From Gammaproteobacteria bacterium (GTDB lineage Bacteria > Pseudomonadota > Gammaproteobacteria > DSM-16500), in NCBI GenBank assembly GCA_013286495.1, contig JABDFQ010000007.1, positions 1 to 64,000 of the forward strand: a stretch of 64,000 nt of DNA, written 5' to 3'. The notes under the pieces are model-generated. The model was not told the DNA's origin, searched no databases, and was given only the letters and a program-made list of their open reading frames with translations. Of the stretch, positions 56,663 through 64,000 are shown in pieces (position 1 is the stretch's first letter; each line of letters begins with the position of its first letter). Position numbers and translations under genes: made by a program.

Positions 56663-58543
56663 ATGAAAAGCTCTCATGAATCATTCAGGCGAACAGCAAT
56701 GCGGCAAGTGAAAGAACTTTGGTTTACAGCAGTGAAAAATGGCCGTCAGTCAGAAGTCATGGCATTACTGGAACGTGAAAATCTTATTCTTGAACAAGAA
56801 GATTTTGAGCATGCTTTTTGCCTGGCAGCACAAAATGATCGATCTGAAACTGCAAAATGGTTGTTGGATTATAAAAAAATTGCTTCAACAACATTAATTG
56901 CTGCGCTTAATGATTCAGCAGGAAATGGTCATTATAGTTTTATGTGCTGGTTGATATTGGAGCTAAAAGTTGTGCCAACAGCAGATACGGTTTGTGCTGC
57001 AGCGAAAGGAGGTCACCTCGATATTGTAAAATGGCTGGCATTTAATCCATACTTTCCCATTGATAACGATATACAGCTTGCTTTATGCGCTGCCGCAGAA
57101 TTTGGTCATGACCAGATTGTAAAGTTGTTATTGACTCACAAAAAAGTAAATCCGGCATACTCGCAAAACCTTGCTTTTCGAACCGCTGCTACAAAAGGTC
57201 ATCTCGAAGTCATAAAAATATTATTAACTGATAAAAGAGTTGATCCAGCAGATCTGGATAATGAAGCTATTTATTTCGCCTCACTAAATGGGCGTTACAA
57301 AATAACAAAATTATTATTGACTGATGCAAGAGTCGATCCATCGCATCCAGATCAACGTTCGTTGCAAGGTGCTATTCATCAAGGGCACATTGAAATTGTG
57401 AAGCTGTTACTGGCTGATAATAGAATCGATCTGGCATCTTTGAAACTTGATTACAATGCTTCTTTTTCTTTTGGTGAAAGTGAACATCATCCTGAGATTT
57501 TTGAATTATTATTGAAAAATCCAAAAACAGATTTGTCCTATCTAAATTATTATGCTTTTATTGTGGCAGCGTGCATTGGATCTCTTCAGTTTATAAAAAA
57601 GCTTTTAGCTGATCCAAGAGTGAAACCGAATTCCCACAGTAAAAATCTTGCACTCTGCGAATCAGCAAGGCTTGGTTATTACGATGTTGTGGAATTTTTA
57701 TTAGCATTCAACGATATTGAATTAAAATGGAATGGTTATTATGGTTTCGTTAGGGCTATTGAAAATAATCATTTAAATGTTGTCAAATTATTGCTAGCTG
57801 ATGAAAGGATAAATCAAATTCGTAGTGGGAAATTATTCACACACGCTAGAAATTATGTTATTAGTCCATCGCTTGCTAAAATCGAACATTTCGAAATGAC
57901 AAAATTATTACGTCTCGACAAAAGAATGAAACGCAAAGATAAGAAGTTTTTGTCAGAAGAAATTGTTTCTGATAGGGCCCTCTTAATAGGTGCAGCAAAG
58001 AACGGCAATGACAAGTTAATTCAGTTGTTATTGGTCAATGAATTGGAATATATGGACGTTCTTACCTATGCAATTCGTGCTGCGCTGCAGAAGAATTATT
58101 TACAAACAGTAAAATTACTGTTGGCTGATAAGAGAATAGACCCATTATTCTGTCTATTTGATGATGATGGCTCAAATAAATATTCTCTGTTGGCACTTGC
58201 AGCTAAAGAAGGTTCTCTTGAAATGATACAATTGTTCCTGGCTGATAAAAGATTTGATCCTGCTATAAATAATTATGATGCAATTATAGAAGCTGCTCTC
58301 CATGATCATATTCAAGTCTTGAGATTGTTGATCAGTGATTCGCGTGTCGATAAAAAGAAAATGTCTGAAATTATAGAAGGTCACAATCAAAAAGAAACAA
58401 TTCGAGCGGCAATTAAAGAAGCTAACGCATTTATTAATAGCTGGGATAAATTTCGTCTTTTTATTTTTTCACCGCCTCATCAATTGCACCCGGAAATCAC
58501 AAGCAACATTCAAAAGAAGGTTTATGGCGTTTTTATGAAGTGA
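56663..58543 (+). CDS. Ankyrin-repeat protein
   Basis: A 626-residue protein made almost entirely of ankyrin repeats of about 33-35 residues, with the recurring pattern VKLLLADxRVDP (e.g. ITKLLLTDARVDPSHPD, IVKLLLADNRIDLA, TVKLLLADKRIDP). At least 13 repeats can be counted between residues 15 and 590. No signal peptide, membrane segment or catalytic domain is visible. It probably binds a protein partner, and as in other Legionellales could be an effector. It fills the interval between repeat copies 7b and 8; its stop is 5 bp before copy 8. Confidence 0.88.
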   Translation: MKSSHESFRRTAMRQVKELWFTAVKNGRQSEVMALLERENLILEQEDFEHAFCLAAQNDRSETAKWLLDYKKIASTTLIAALNDSAGNGHYSFMCWLILELKVVPTADTVCAAAKGGHLDIVKWLAFNPYFPIDNDIQLALCAAAEFGHDQIVKLLLTHKKVNPAYSQNLAFRTAATKGHLEVIKILLTDKRVDPADLDNEAIYFASLNGRYKITKLLLTDARVDPSHPDQRSLQGAIHQGHIEIVKLLLADNRIDLASLKLDYNASFSFGESEHHPEIFELLLKNPKTDLSYLNYYAFIVAACIGSLQFIKKLLADPRVKPNSHSKNLALCESARLGYYDVVEFLLAFNDIELKWNGYYGFVRAIENNHLNVVKLLLADERINQIRSGKLFTHARNYVISPSLAKIEHFEMTKLLRLDKRMKRKDKKFLSEEIVSDRALLIGAAKNGNDKLIQLLLVNELEYMDVLTYAIRAALQKNYLQTVKLLLADKRIDPLFCLFDDDGSNKYSLLALAAKEGSLEMIQLFLADKRFDPAINNYDAIIEAALHDHIQVLRLLISDSRVDKKKMSEIIEGHNQKETIRAAIKEANAFINSWDKFRLFIFSPPHQLHPEITSNIQKKVYGVFMK

Positions 58544-58548
58544 GACAC

Positions 58549-58588
58549 GGTGTCAAGCGTAACCACACTGCATAAATAAAGACCTCGA
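58549..58588 (+). repeat. Accessory-region repeat, copy 8 (left part)
   Basis: GGTGTCAAGCGTAACCACAC and TGCATAAATAAAGACCTCGA agree with copies 6 and 9; the right half is missing. It lies 5 bp after the ankyrin gene stop codon. Confidence 0.88.
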
Positions 58589-58653
58589 ACAATAATGATA
58601 GTTCACTTATTTTTTATTATTTTTTTGGACTTGAAGTGTGGCTGGAAGATTTT

Positions 58654-59796
58654 TCAAATATAACTTCCGCAGCTTTCAAAATCATCAATATCCTTCTTTA
58701 AATCCTGATAGAAGTCGCTGGTTGTAGCTTTACGGAAAAATGAATATACATATGACCTATTATCAATTTTAGCTACTATTGACTCAGCTTCATCAAATTG
58801 AAGAATAATATTTAAATCCTGATTCTTGCTGGGTTTTGCTATCTTAATTTCATTTTTAACACGCATCTCCAGATCATTTTTTCTGAATAACACAATAAGC
58901 TGTTGGATCCCAGTAGGCAGTGCTTCAAAACTATTCTGAAAATCAATAAACTTATCTTTATTTTTAATTGATTCTCTGTGCGATGCTTCAATAATGGATT
59001 TGTTTTTGTCATAAATTGAATCACTAATTTCATTTTGACCTTTTTCTTTTAAATATTGATTACTGAAGACGATTAAATTATTTTTAAGCTTAATTAGAAA
59101 TTCTTTTTTAGATGGAATTTTTTCGATTTGTTCACAATGAATTACATCCTTAAGTATGATTTTGCAATGCTCAGCACAAGGTATCAGATAATCCTTGTAT
59201 GTTTCATTTTCGAGATAGTAATTTTTCTCCATATATGTTTTTACCACAGCGAGAACATGCAAAGTTGAATGATAATTGAGAAGCATTGCGCCAGTTTTAT
59301 TTTCATTATAGTTTTTAATCTCTTGTTGTATGCCTTCCTGTAACAGATGAATTTGTAGTTTTATAGTTTCTCCGCGTCGATAGATGAGTTCCATATTACC
59401 AAGATAAGCCTTAAGGTATTCATTAATTATTCGTAATTGTTTAATTATGAGAGTGCGTTCTTTTTTTTGATCTTCTGTTTCATTTGTACTATTTGCAGAG
59501 GAAGTTTTGTAGCTTTTTTTAAACATTGTTTCATCCGTATTAGAAGGCGAGTTTAATTTTTTATCGTACTCATCGCGTTTGACTGGATCGGTCAAAGTAT
59601 CTTTGATCAAATATATTTTTGTCATTTCCTCGCTGGTACCATTAGCTTTATCAGGGTGGTATTCGAGAACCAGTTCACGCCATGCTTTTTTGATATCGCC
59701 TATTGTTGCATCCTGGTATACACCAAGGATTTCATAATATGAGGTTTTTTCATTGAGTAAGTTGGATCGTGGTGCTTTTTTTGGTCTGGTTTCCAT
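58654..59796 (-). CDS. J-domain protein with unknown C-terminal region
   Basis: A 380-residue protein. The J-domain (about residues 18-82) has SYYEILGVYQDATIGDIKKA and the HPD motif in VLEYHPDKANG, so it can stimulate an Hsp70. It lacks the Gly/Phe region, zinc finger and C-terminal domains of DnaJ/CbpA. The remainder is charged and helical (TNETEDQKKERTLIIKQL) with no recognised family. Eukaryotic-like J proteins of this type are known among Legionella effectors; whether this one is exported is unknown. It lies between repeat copies 8 and 9. Confidence 0.8.
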   Translation of the reverse strand: METRPKKAPRSNLLNEKTSYYEILGVYQDATIGDIKKAWRELVLEYHPDKANGTSEEMTKIYLIKDTLTDPVKRDEYDKKLNSPSNTDETMFKKSYKTSSANSTNETEDQKKERTLIIKQLRIINEYLKAYLGNMELIYRRGETIKLQIHLLQEGIQQEIKNYNENKTGAMLLNYHSTLHVLAVVKTYMEKNYYLENETYKDYLIPCAEHCKIILKDVIHCEQIEKIPSKKEFLIKLKNNLIVFSNQYLKEKGQNEISDSIYDKNKSIIEASHRESIKNKDKFIDFQNSFEALPTGIQQLIVLFRKNDLEMRVKNEIKIAKPSKNQDLNIILQFDEAESIVAKIDNRSYVYSFFRKATTSDFYQDLKKDIDDFESCGSYI

Positions 59797-59866
59797 TGCA
59801 TTCCCCGTTTGATTTTAGTTATTTATTGCTTAATTATAGCAGGCCATGGTGTCGCACGCATGGTGC

Positions 59867-59980
59867 GGTGTCAAGCGTAACCACTGCATAAATAAAGACT
59901 TCAAAAGCCTGTTCAGTGTGTCGTAGTATACTTCAACCCTACGTGAATGATTATTATCCAGTGTGGTTACGCTTGAGACC
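59867..59980 (+). repeat. Accessory-region palindromic repeat, copy 9
   Basis: 114 bp with both termini: GGTGTCAAGCGTAACCACTG and GTGTGGTTACGCTTGAGACC. It is the last copy in the array and lies between the divergent J-domain and glycosidase-like genes. Confidence 0.93.
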
Positions 59981-60039
59981 AATTACAGATTTAAAAATGC
60001 TATAATTAGCAAATTATTAAAGATAAATAAGAGAGTTCT

Positions 60040-61548
60040 ATGCTAAGACCAACAACTGACAGTCTAACAGCAAGCCAACAAATTATTGGCACACAAGGAT
60101 TTGGTTGTGCATATCAATTCGATAAAAAAATACCTATGCAAGTTGAACAAGCTAATAGAGCTGTTGAAATGGGTTCACGTCTTTTCAAGACTGGTATCGA
60201 TAATATTAATTCCCCCATTCTCAAACCCATTCTGAATATGCCTTTTGATACTTATTTTTTTTGGTGGCGATCACAGGGAAAAACATGGCAAAACGGGTTA
60301 TCGGAAAAAGATAAACAAGCAGAATACGATGCGACATATGCATTTGCAAAAAAATTACTTCTTGAAAACGCTAATCAGGAAAGAACATTTTTTTTGGGGC
60401 ACTGGGAGGGAGACTGGTATCTTCTTCCAGATCGTAATCCCGATAATAATCCAACGCAAAAAAGTATAGATGGCATGATTGACTGGCTTAATATACGACA
60501 AAAAGCAGTTGATGATGCTCGTGCCGATGCCATGAAAGAAAACCCCTCCATCAAGTCAAAAGTTTATCATTACACTGAAGTTAATCGCGTAAGAGATGCC
60601 ATGATTAATAATAAGCCGCGGTTAGTAAATAAAGTGTTACCACATGTGGATGTAGATTATGTTTCATATTCAAGTTATGACGTGCAACGATTACCTCAGG
60701 AAGATGTAACCAAAACCATTCAATATATTGAAGGTAAAATAGGTGCGGAAATCATTAGCAAGGATAAAAAAAATAAACCTTCAGGGTTAAGGGTATTTAT
60801 CGGAGAATGTGCAATCCCAGCTATTGAATATAATTATGATCCCATCAAACATGAAAAAGCTAACCGTAAAATATTTATAAAATTTTTAAATAGCGGCGTT
60901 CCTTATATTATTTACTGGCAAATGTATAATAATGAATTAAAAAATCAAAGACGTGAAGTTGATAATTGGTTGACTGATAAAGAAGTTGGTTATTGGCTGA
61001 TTAATGCTGAAAATGAAATCCAGCCTTTATTTACGACATTACAAAAATTGTATGTACAGCAAATGCAGTTTAAAACACGAGAAGAAACAGTAAAATGGCT
61101 GGAAAATTATCAGCCGAAACAAAAGTCTGAGCTGCAATCGGCTAAAACTTCTTCAGAAATCGAGGCATTAAAAATTGAAAATGAATTACTAAAAAATGAA
61201 AATAATAAGTTACGAACTGAAAATGAGATATTGAAAAAAAATCAGGTATCTTCAACAGGGTTTTTCAGGGAAACTGGTTCGTCCACACCTGACGTGCGTT
61301 TTTTTGACAACAGGACAACAAAAAATGGAGTTCAATGTTTTGAATTTTCCTGTAGCAAAAAAGAAAATTATGATTTGATTAAAACAAAACTCGAAGAACA
61401 AAATATTTCTGTTATTGAAGATATAACATATGGAAACCTTTATCGTGTCAAAATCACCCGCGACGCTGACAAATTGATGATAGCCAAAAAAATTGCTGAC
61501 GATGTAAATCAGGAAAAAATTACCCCCGAAATAAAAAATAATTTTTGA
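60040..61548 (+). CDS. Glycoside-hydrolase-like TIM-barrel protein with coiled coil
   Basis: A 502-residue protein. Residues about 40-330 have the look of a TIM-barrel glycosidase: FFLGHWEGDWYLLPD (candidate acid Glu), DVDYVSYSSYDVQ, LRVFIGECAIPA (candidate nucleophile Glu in a strand end) and GVPYIIYWQMYNNE. A coiled coil follows (about 365-400, LKIENELLKNENNKLRTEN), then a small C-terminal domain (FEFSCSKKENYDLIKTKLEE, NLYRVKITRDADKLMIAKK) that could bind glycan, like SPOR domains, but this is unproven. No signal peptide is seen. It is 3 bp before an exported NlpC/P60 gene, suggesting joint action on cell wall or glycan. Confidence 0.55.
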   Translation: MLRPTTDSLTASQQIIGTQGFGCAYQFDKKIPMQVEQANRAVEMGSRLFKTGIDNINSPILKPILNMPFDTYFFWWRSQGKTWQNGLSEKDKQAEYDATYAFAKKLLLENANQERTFFLGHWEGDWYLLPDRNPDNNPTQKSIDGMIDWLNIRQKAVDDARADAMKENPSIKSKVYHYTEVNRVRDAMINNKPRLVNKVLPHVDVDYVSYSSYDVQRLPQEDVTKTIQYIEGKIGAEIISKDKKNKPSGLRVFIGECAIPAIEYNYDPIKHEKANRKIFIKFLNSGVPYIIYWQMYNNELKNQRREVDNWLTDKEVGYWLINAENEIQPLFTTLQKLYVQQMQFKTREETVKWLENYQPKQKSELQSAKTSSEIEALKIENELLKNENNKLRTENEILKKNQVSSTGFFRETGSSTPDVRFFDNRTTKNGVQCFEFSCSKKENYDLIKTKLEEQNISVIEDITYGNLYRVKITRDADKLMIAKKIADDVNQEKITPEIKNNF

Positions 61549-61551
61549 GCC

Positions 61552-62178
61552 ATGTTAAAAATCATCCGCATTTTATTTTTATTACTGATATTCTTGTCAT
61601 CCCTGACATCTCTCGCCGGGGATCAAGCGCAACCGGCAATCACACAACCCATTCCGATTGCTGATCTCATTGGGTTTGATCAATATCCGACATTTATTAA
61701 AACTCTCATTCGTGATGCATCATCATTATCAAAAGAAAATTTAACATACACGTATGGCTCAGCTGATCCCAAAAATAAAGGTATGGATTGTTCTGGCACC
61801 ATGTATTATTTGTTAACTAGTAATGGCGTGAAAGATGTACCACGTTCAGCGGATGAGATGTATCAGTGGGTTAAAAAAGCTGACACTTTATATCAGGTTC
61901 ACGCGCATGATTTTAATTCCAGTGAATTTTCGGAATTAAAACCAGGAGATTTATTATTCTGGTCGGGTACTTATGACAAGGGAAATGTAAATAGTATTAC
62001 GCATGTCATGTTATATCTCGGTCAAAACGCCAAACATGAACGACTCATGTTCGGCGCAAGTGATGGCAGAACTTATCAGAATAAAAAAATGTGGGGAGTG
62101 AGTGTATTTGATTTTAAATTGCCATCCAGGGAAGATACAGCAAAATTTGTAGGATATAGCCGTATTCCACATCATTAA
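61552..62178 (+). CDS. Exported NlpC/P60 peptidase (second copy)
   Basis: A 208-residue protein with signal peptide (ending LTSLAG) and NlpC/P60 domain with catalytic Cys in KGMDCSGTMYYL and His in NSITHVMLYLG. It is very similar to the protein at 52205-52876 along its whole length and ends naturally at YSRIPHH. It is the intact form of the pair, coupled to the glycosidase-like gene by a 3 bp gap. The likely substrate is the peptide of peptidoglycan. Confidence 0.9.
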   Translation: MLKIIRILFLLLIFLSSLTSLAGDQAQPAITQPIPIADLIGFDQYPTFIKTLIRDASSLSKENLTYTYGSADPKNKGMDCSGTMYYLLTSNGVKDVPRSADEMYQWVKKADTLYQVHAHDFNSSEFSELKPGDLLFWSGTYDKGNVNSITHVMLYLGQNAKHERLMFGASDGRTYQNKKMWGVSVFDFKLPSREDTAKFVGYSRIPHH

Positions 62179-62207
62179 AAGTGTATGAATATCTCATTGA
62201 TTGATAT

Positions 62208-62903
62208 TTATTTGGCAATAAAGCTTGTTAGCTGATCTAAAATAATAAATAGTTTCTCATTTATTTCCGACATATTAACAGCCAACATTTTTTCTCCATC
62301 CTGAATATATTTGCCAGGCTTTAAATCTTCCGCACAATGTTCTGTCATTTTCCTGATTAATTCATTTGTCATTTCCATATGACATTGCAAACCATACACG
62401 CGTTCTTTATATCGAATGACTTGTCTTGGACAGCCTTCGCTTGATGCTAATATGACAGCATCAGCAGGAACGCCTGGCATATCGTTATGCCAATGCATGA
62501 CATCAAATGTTGTTGGTAATTTGCCAAAAATAAAATCGTTGGTGCCATCATCTGATAGTTGAATAGGAAACACACCGATTTCCTTGTTAGGGCTATGTTC
62601 GGTTTTGGCTCCCAGACTTTCTCCAATGATTTGTGCGCCAAGACAAATCCCCAATACAATTTTTTTCTGATCAATAGCCATTTTTGTCAAAGCTATTTCA
62701 TCGCGCAAATAAGGATATTTATCTAATTTGAGCGCACTTTGTGGCCCACCCATAATAATCAGGAAATCAATTTCTGATAATGCAGGTAATTGTTCACCAC
62801 GATAAGTGTGAGTTGCTGAGAGTACGTGACCACTTTTATTTGCCCATGTCTCAATCGCACCTGGTTTTTCAAATGACGCATGAAGGATGATGTGTATGCG
62901 CAT
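62208..62903 (-). CDS. Class I glutamine amidotransferase-like protein
   Basis: A 231-residue stand-alone GATase domain. The nucleophile elbow is LGICLGAQIIGESLG (Cys), and the His/Glu pair is in LQCHMEMTNE, so the triad is complete. IIMGGPQSAL is the oxyanion strand motif. Similar proteins act on small peptides or as glutaminases; no synthase partner is nearby. ATG at 62903 has CAGGA upstream; a TTG at 62918 is rejected. Confidence 0.85.
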   Translation of the reverse strand: MRIHIILHASFEKPGAIETWANKSGHVLSATHTYRGEQLPALSEIDFLIIMGGPQSALKLDKYPYLRDEIALTKMAIDQKKIVLGICLGAQIIGESLGAKTEHSPNKEIGVFPIQLSDDGTNDFIFGKLPTTFDVMHWHNDMPGVPADAVILASSEGCPRQVIRYKERVYGLQCHMEMTNELIRKMTEHCAEDLKPGKYIQDGEKMLAVNMSEINEKLFIILDQLTSFIAK

Positions 62904-62935
62904 GCATAAGTCCTGCAAAAATAATTTTGAGTATT

Positions 62936-63637
62936 TTATGCGGACGAGGAAAGCTTGGCTATAGGTTTTTCTGCCAATTCATTCAATTCCATTACATGTG
63001 TAACAAGTGCATTTTCTATATCACGTTCATGAGCTTCGTTGGAAATGGTAAGAAAGTCGAAGTTATAAGGATCTTTCAATATATCTCTGGCTAAATCAGA
63101 TTGGGCAGTTGGTAAATGTTCATGGTAATTACTGGTTTTGTTATCGGCGATGCCTTGCCGCTCATATAGACCGGATTCAATCTGCATTTCAAGAACGGAG
63201 CGTGACCAACCGTTTTTGATGGTTTGCTGAGCATACCAGTCTCGCGTCAAGACATCTCTAACTCTATGAATTAAAACAACAATGTGCCCCCATGGCAATT
63301 GGTGCACAGCTTGTGCACCTTTTTTAAAATCCGGATATATTTGTGCGAAAAGACGCATGCGTTTAAGTGTTGCTATTGAGAAACCTCGCATTTCAGGGAA
63401 TGCTTGTTTTAAATCGTTTGAAAACTGTTCTAAAAATTTTTCTCCCCAGGCAAATGTTTTTTGTTTTTCAATTAATTCGGAACCAAGCTCCCAGTAAAAC
63501 TTAATTAACTCCGTATTTGCTGCAAGTGCGGCTCGTATCTGGGCTTTTCGGAGACGATCTTTTATGTCCTGTAAGAACTTCTGGTAATTGTTATCGGAAT
63601 TTAACAATTCTTCGTTTTTTTTAGTTGAATTACTCAT
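62936..63637 (-). CDS. DUF1016 (YhcG-type) protein lacking its nuclease domain
   Basis: A 233-residue protein matching the N-terminal DUF1016 helical domain (LRKAQIRAALAANTELIKFY, WGEKFLEQFSNDLKQAFPEM, QLPWGHIVVLIHRVRD, WSRSVLEMQIESGLYERQG) up to HERDIENALVTHVMEL. Family members normally continue with a PDDEXK nuclease domain of about 100-130 residues; here the frame ends after a short unrelated tail. It is therefore a truncated gene, perhaps non-functional or a DNA-binding remnant of a defence/mobile gene. Confidence 0.8.
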   Translation of the reverse strand: MSNSTKKNEELLNSDNNYQKFLQDIKDRLRKAQIRAALAANTELIKFYWELGSELIEKQKTFAWGEKFLEQFSNDLKQAFPEMRGFSIATLKRMRLFAQIYPDFKKGAQAVHQLPWGHIVVLIHRVRDVLTRDWYAQQTIKNGWSRSVLEMQIESGLYERQGIADNKTSNYHEHLPTAQSDLARDILKDPYNFDFLTISNEAHERDIENALVTHVMELNELAEKPIAKLSSSA

Positions 63638-63749
63638 GAATTATTCCTTTTTACTTATATATAATTTTTACAGGGGGACGCAGATTATTTTAACTTCAAT
63701 ATTTTCTCAAGAAATATATTCAGATTATTATTATTTTTCATTACCACAC

Positions 63750-63777
63750 TTGACCTGCAAAAAAATCCACATACACT
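63750..63777 (+). promoter_or_regulatory. Candidate promoter for the outer-membrane protein gene
   Basis: TTGACC (63750-63755), 16 bp, TACACT (63772-63777), about 36 bp before the ATG at 63814. Found by eye only. Confidence 0.4.
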
Positions 63778-63813
63778 TGCATGATCAGGATTGAAATGAA
63801 CTCAAGGAGCAAC

Positions 63814-64000
63814 ATGTTTAAATCTCATATTTTTGCAAGCGCTGTTCTTGCTGCCAGCATCAGCACCACTCTTTTCGCTGCTTATCCATCTTCCGGTTCC
63901 ACACCAATCACACTTCCTGCGCCGCAGAATGACTGGCATGTAGGTATTGCTGCTCTATATTTACAGCCTAATCTTGGTGGCAATAGTTTGGGATATAGCT
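63814..64000 (+). CDS. Outer-membrane protein, Lpg1974/MOMP-like (5' part)
   Basis: The first 62 codons of a gene that continues beyond the window. A signal peptide (MFKSHIFASAVLAASISTTL, cleaved near FAA) is followed by PAPQNDWHVGIAALYLQP, the characteristic first strand of Legionella Lpg1974/major outer-membrane porin-type proteins. AAGGAGC lies just before the ATG. It supports assignment of the organism to Legionellales. Confidence 0.7.
   Translation, partial: MFKSHIFASAVLAASISTTLFAAYPSSGSTPITLPAPQNDWHVGIAALYLQPNLGGNSLGYS

Noticed and set aside
48253-59980. CRISPR array
   Set aside because: The repeats are 110-120 bp palindromes separated by 0.2-2.5 kb of genes, not short repeats with regular short spacers, and no cas genes are present.
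60040-61548. Assignment to a specific glycoside hydrolase family
   Set aside because: The barrel-like motifs are suggestive, but no family signature is clear enough to name.

Overview
This 64 kb window is bacterial chromosome, most probably from a gammaproteobacterium of the order Legionellales (Coxiella/Aquicella/Legionella-like). The reasons are the gammaproteobacterial gene orders (yebC-ruvCAB-tolQRA-tolB-pal-cpoB-queE; rpsB-tsf-pyrH-frr-uppS-cdsA-bamA-skp-lpxD-fabZ-lpxA-lpxB; pilA-pilB-pilC-pilD-coaE-zapD-yacG), an AT-rich composition, and many eukaryotic-like proteins of the kind used as effectors in this order: ankyrin-repeat proteins, a J-domain protein, a secreted cysteine-phytase-like phosphatase, and a protein with a nuclear-localisation-like basic cluster. 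The genus is an inference.

Layout. 1-3.6 kb (minus): a large ankyrin-repeat gene cut by the window edge, a pilE-like pilin and wrbA. 3.8-17 kb (plus): a zinc-ribbon protein, a DUF502 membrane protein, aspS, yebC, the Holliday-junction genes ruvCAB, the Tol-Pal envelope system with a degenerate GGDEF/EAL gene inserted between tolA and tolB, cpoB and queE, then tRNA-Lys. 17.2-21.6 kb: a stress cluster (clpB, a universal stress protein, cbpA, cbpM). 21.7-25.1 kb: exported phosphatase, putative effector, then sodB and map on the minus strand. 25.3-36.6 kb (plus): translation, undecaprenyl/phospholipid and outer-membrane/lipid A genes; rseP and dxr, common neighbours here, are absent. 36.7-37.5 kb: no intact gene but three long inverted repeats. 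37.5-46.6 kb (minus): Bcr/CflA transporter, yacG, a 672-residue ankyrin-like protein, zapD, coaE and type IV pilus genes; then tRNA-Thr.

46.9-64 kb is an accessory region: GNAT and GyrI-like proteins, small unknowns, two AbiE-like toxin-antitoxin pairs (one toxin shortened), two near-identical NlpC/P60 proteins, a cupin fragment, an ankyrin protein, a J-domain protein, a glycosidase-like protein, a glutamine amidotransferase, a truncated DUF1016 protein and the start of an outer-membrane protein.

Two repeat systems stand out. (1) At least ten full or partial copies of a ~110-120 bp imperfect palindrome, all in one orientation, separate almost every gene or gene pair between 48.2 and 60.0 kb and often sit within 15 bp of a stop codon. 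The arrangement recalls an integron cassette array, or a MITE family, but no integrase or transposase is in the window. (2) A 41 bp core occurs at three intergenic sites in the housekeeping half, at two of them flanked by long inverted arms whose sequence differs from site to site; at lpxD-fabZ the far arm is an inverted copy of the end of lpxD.
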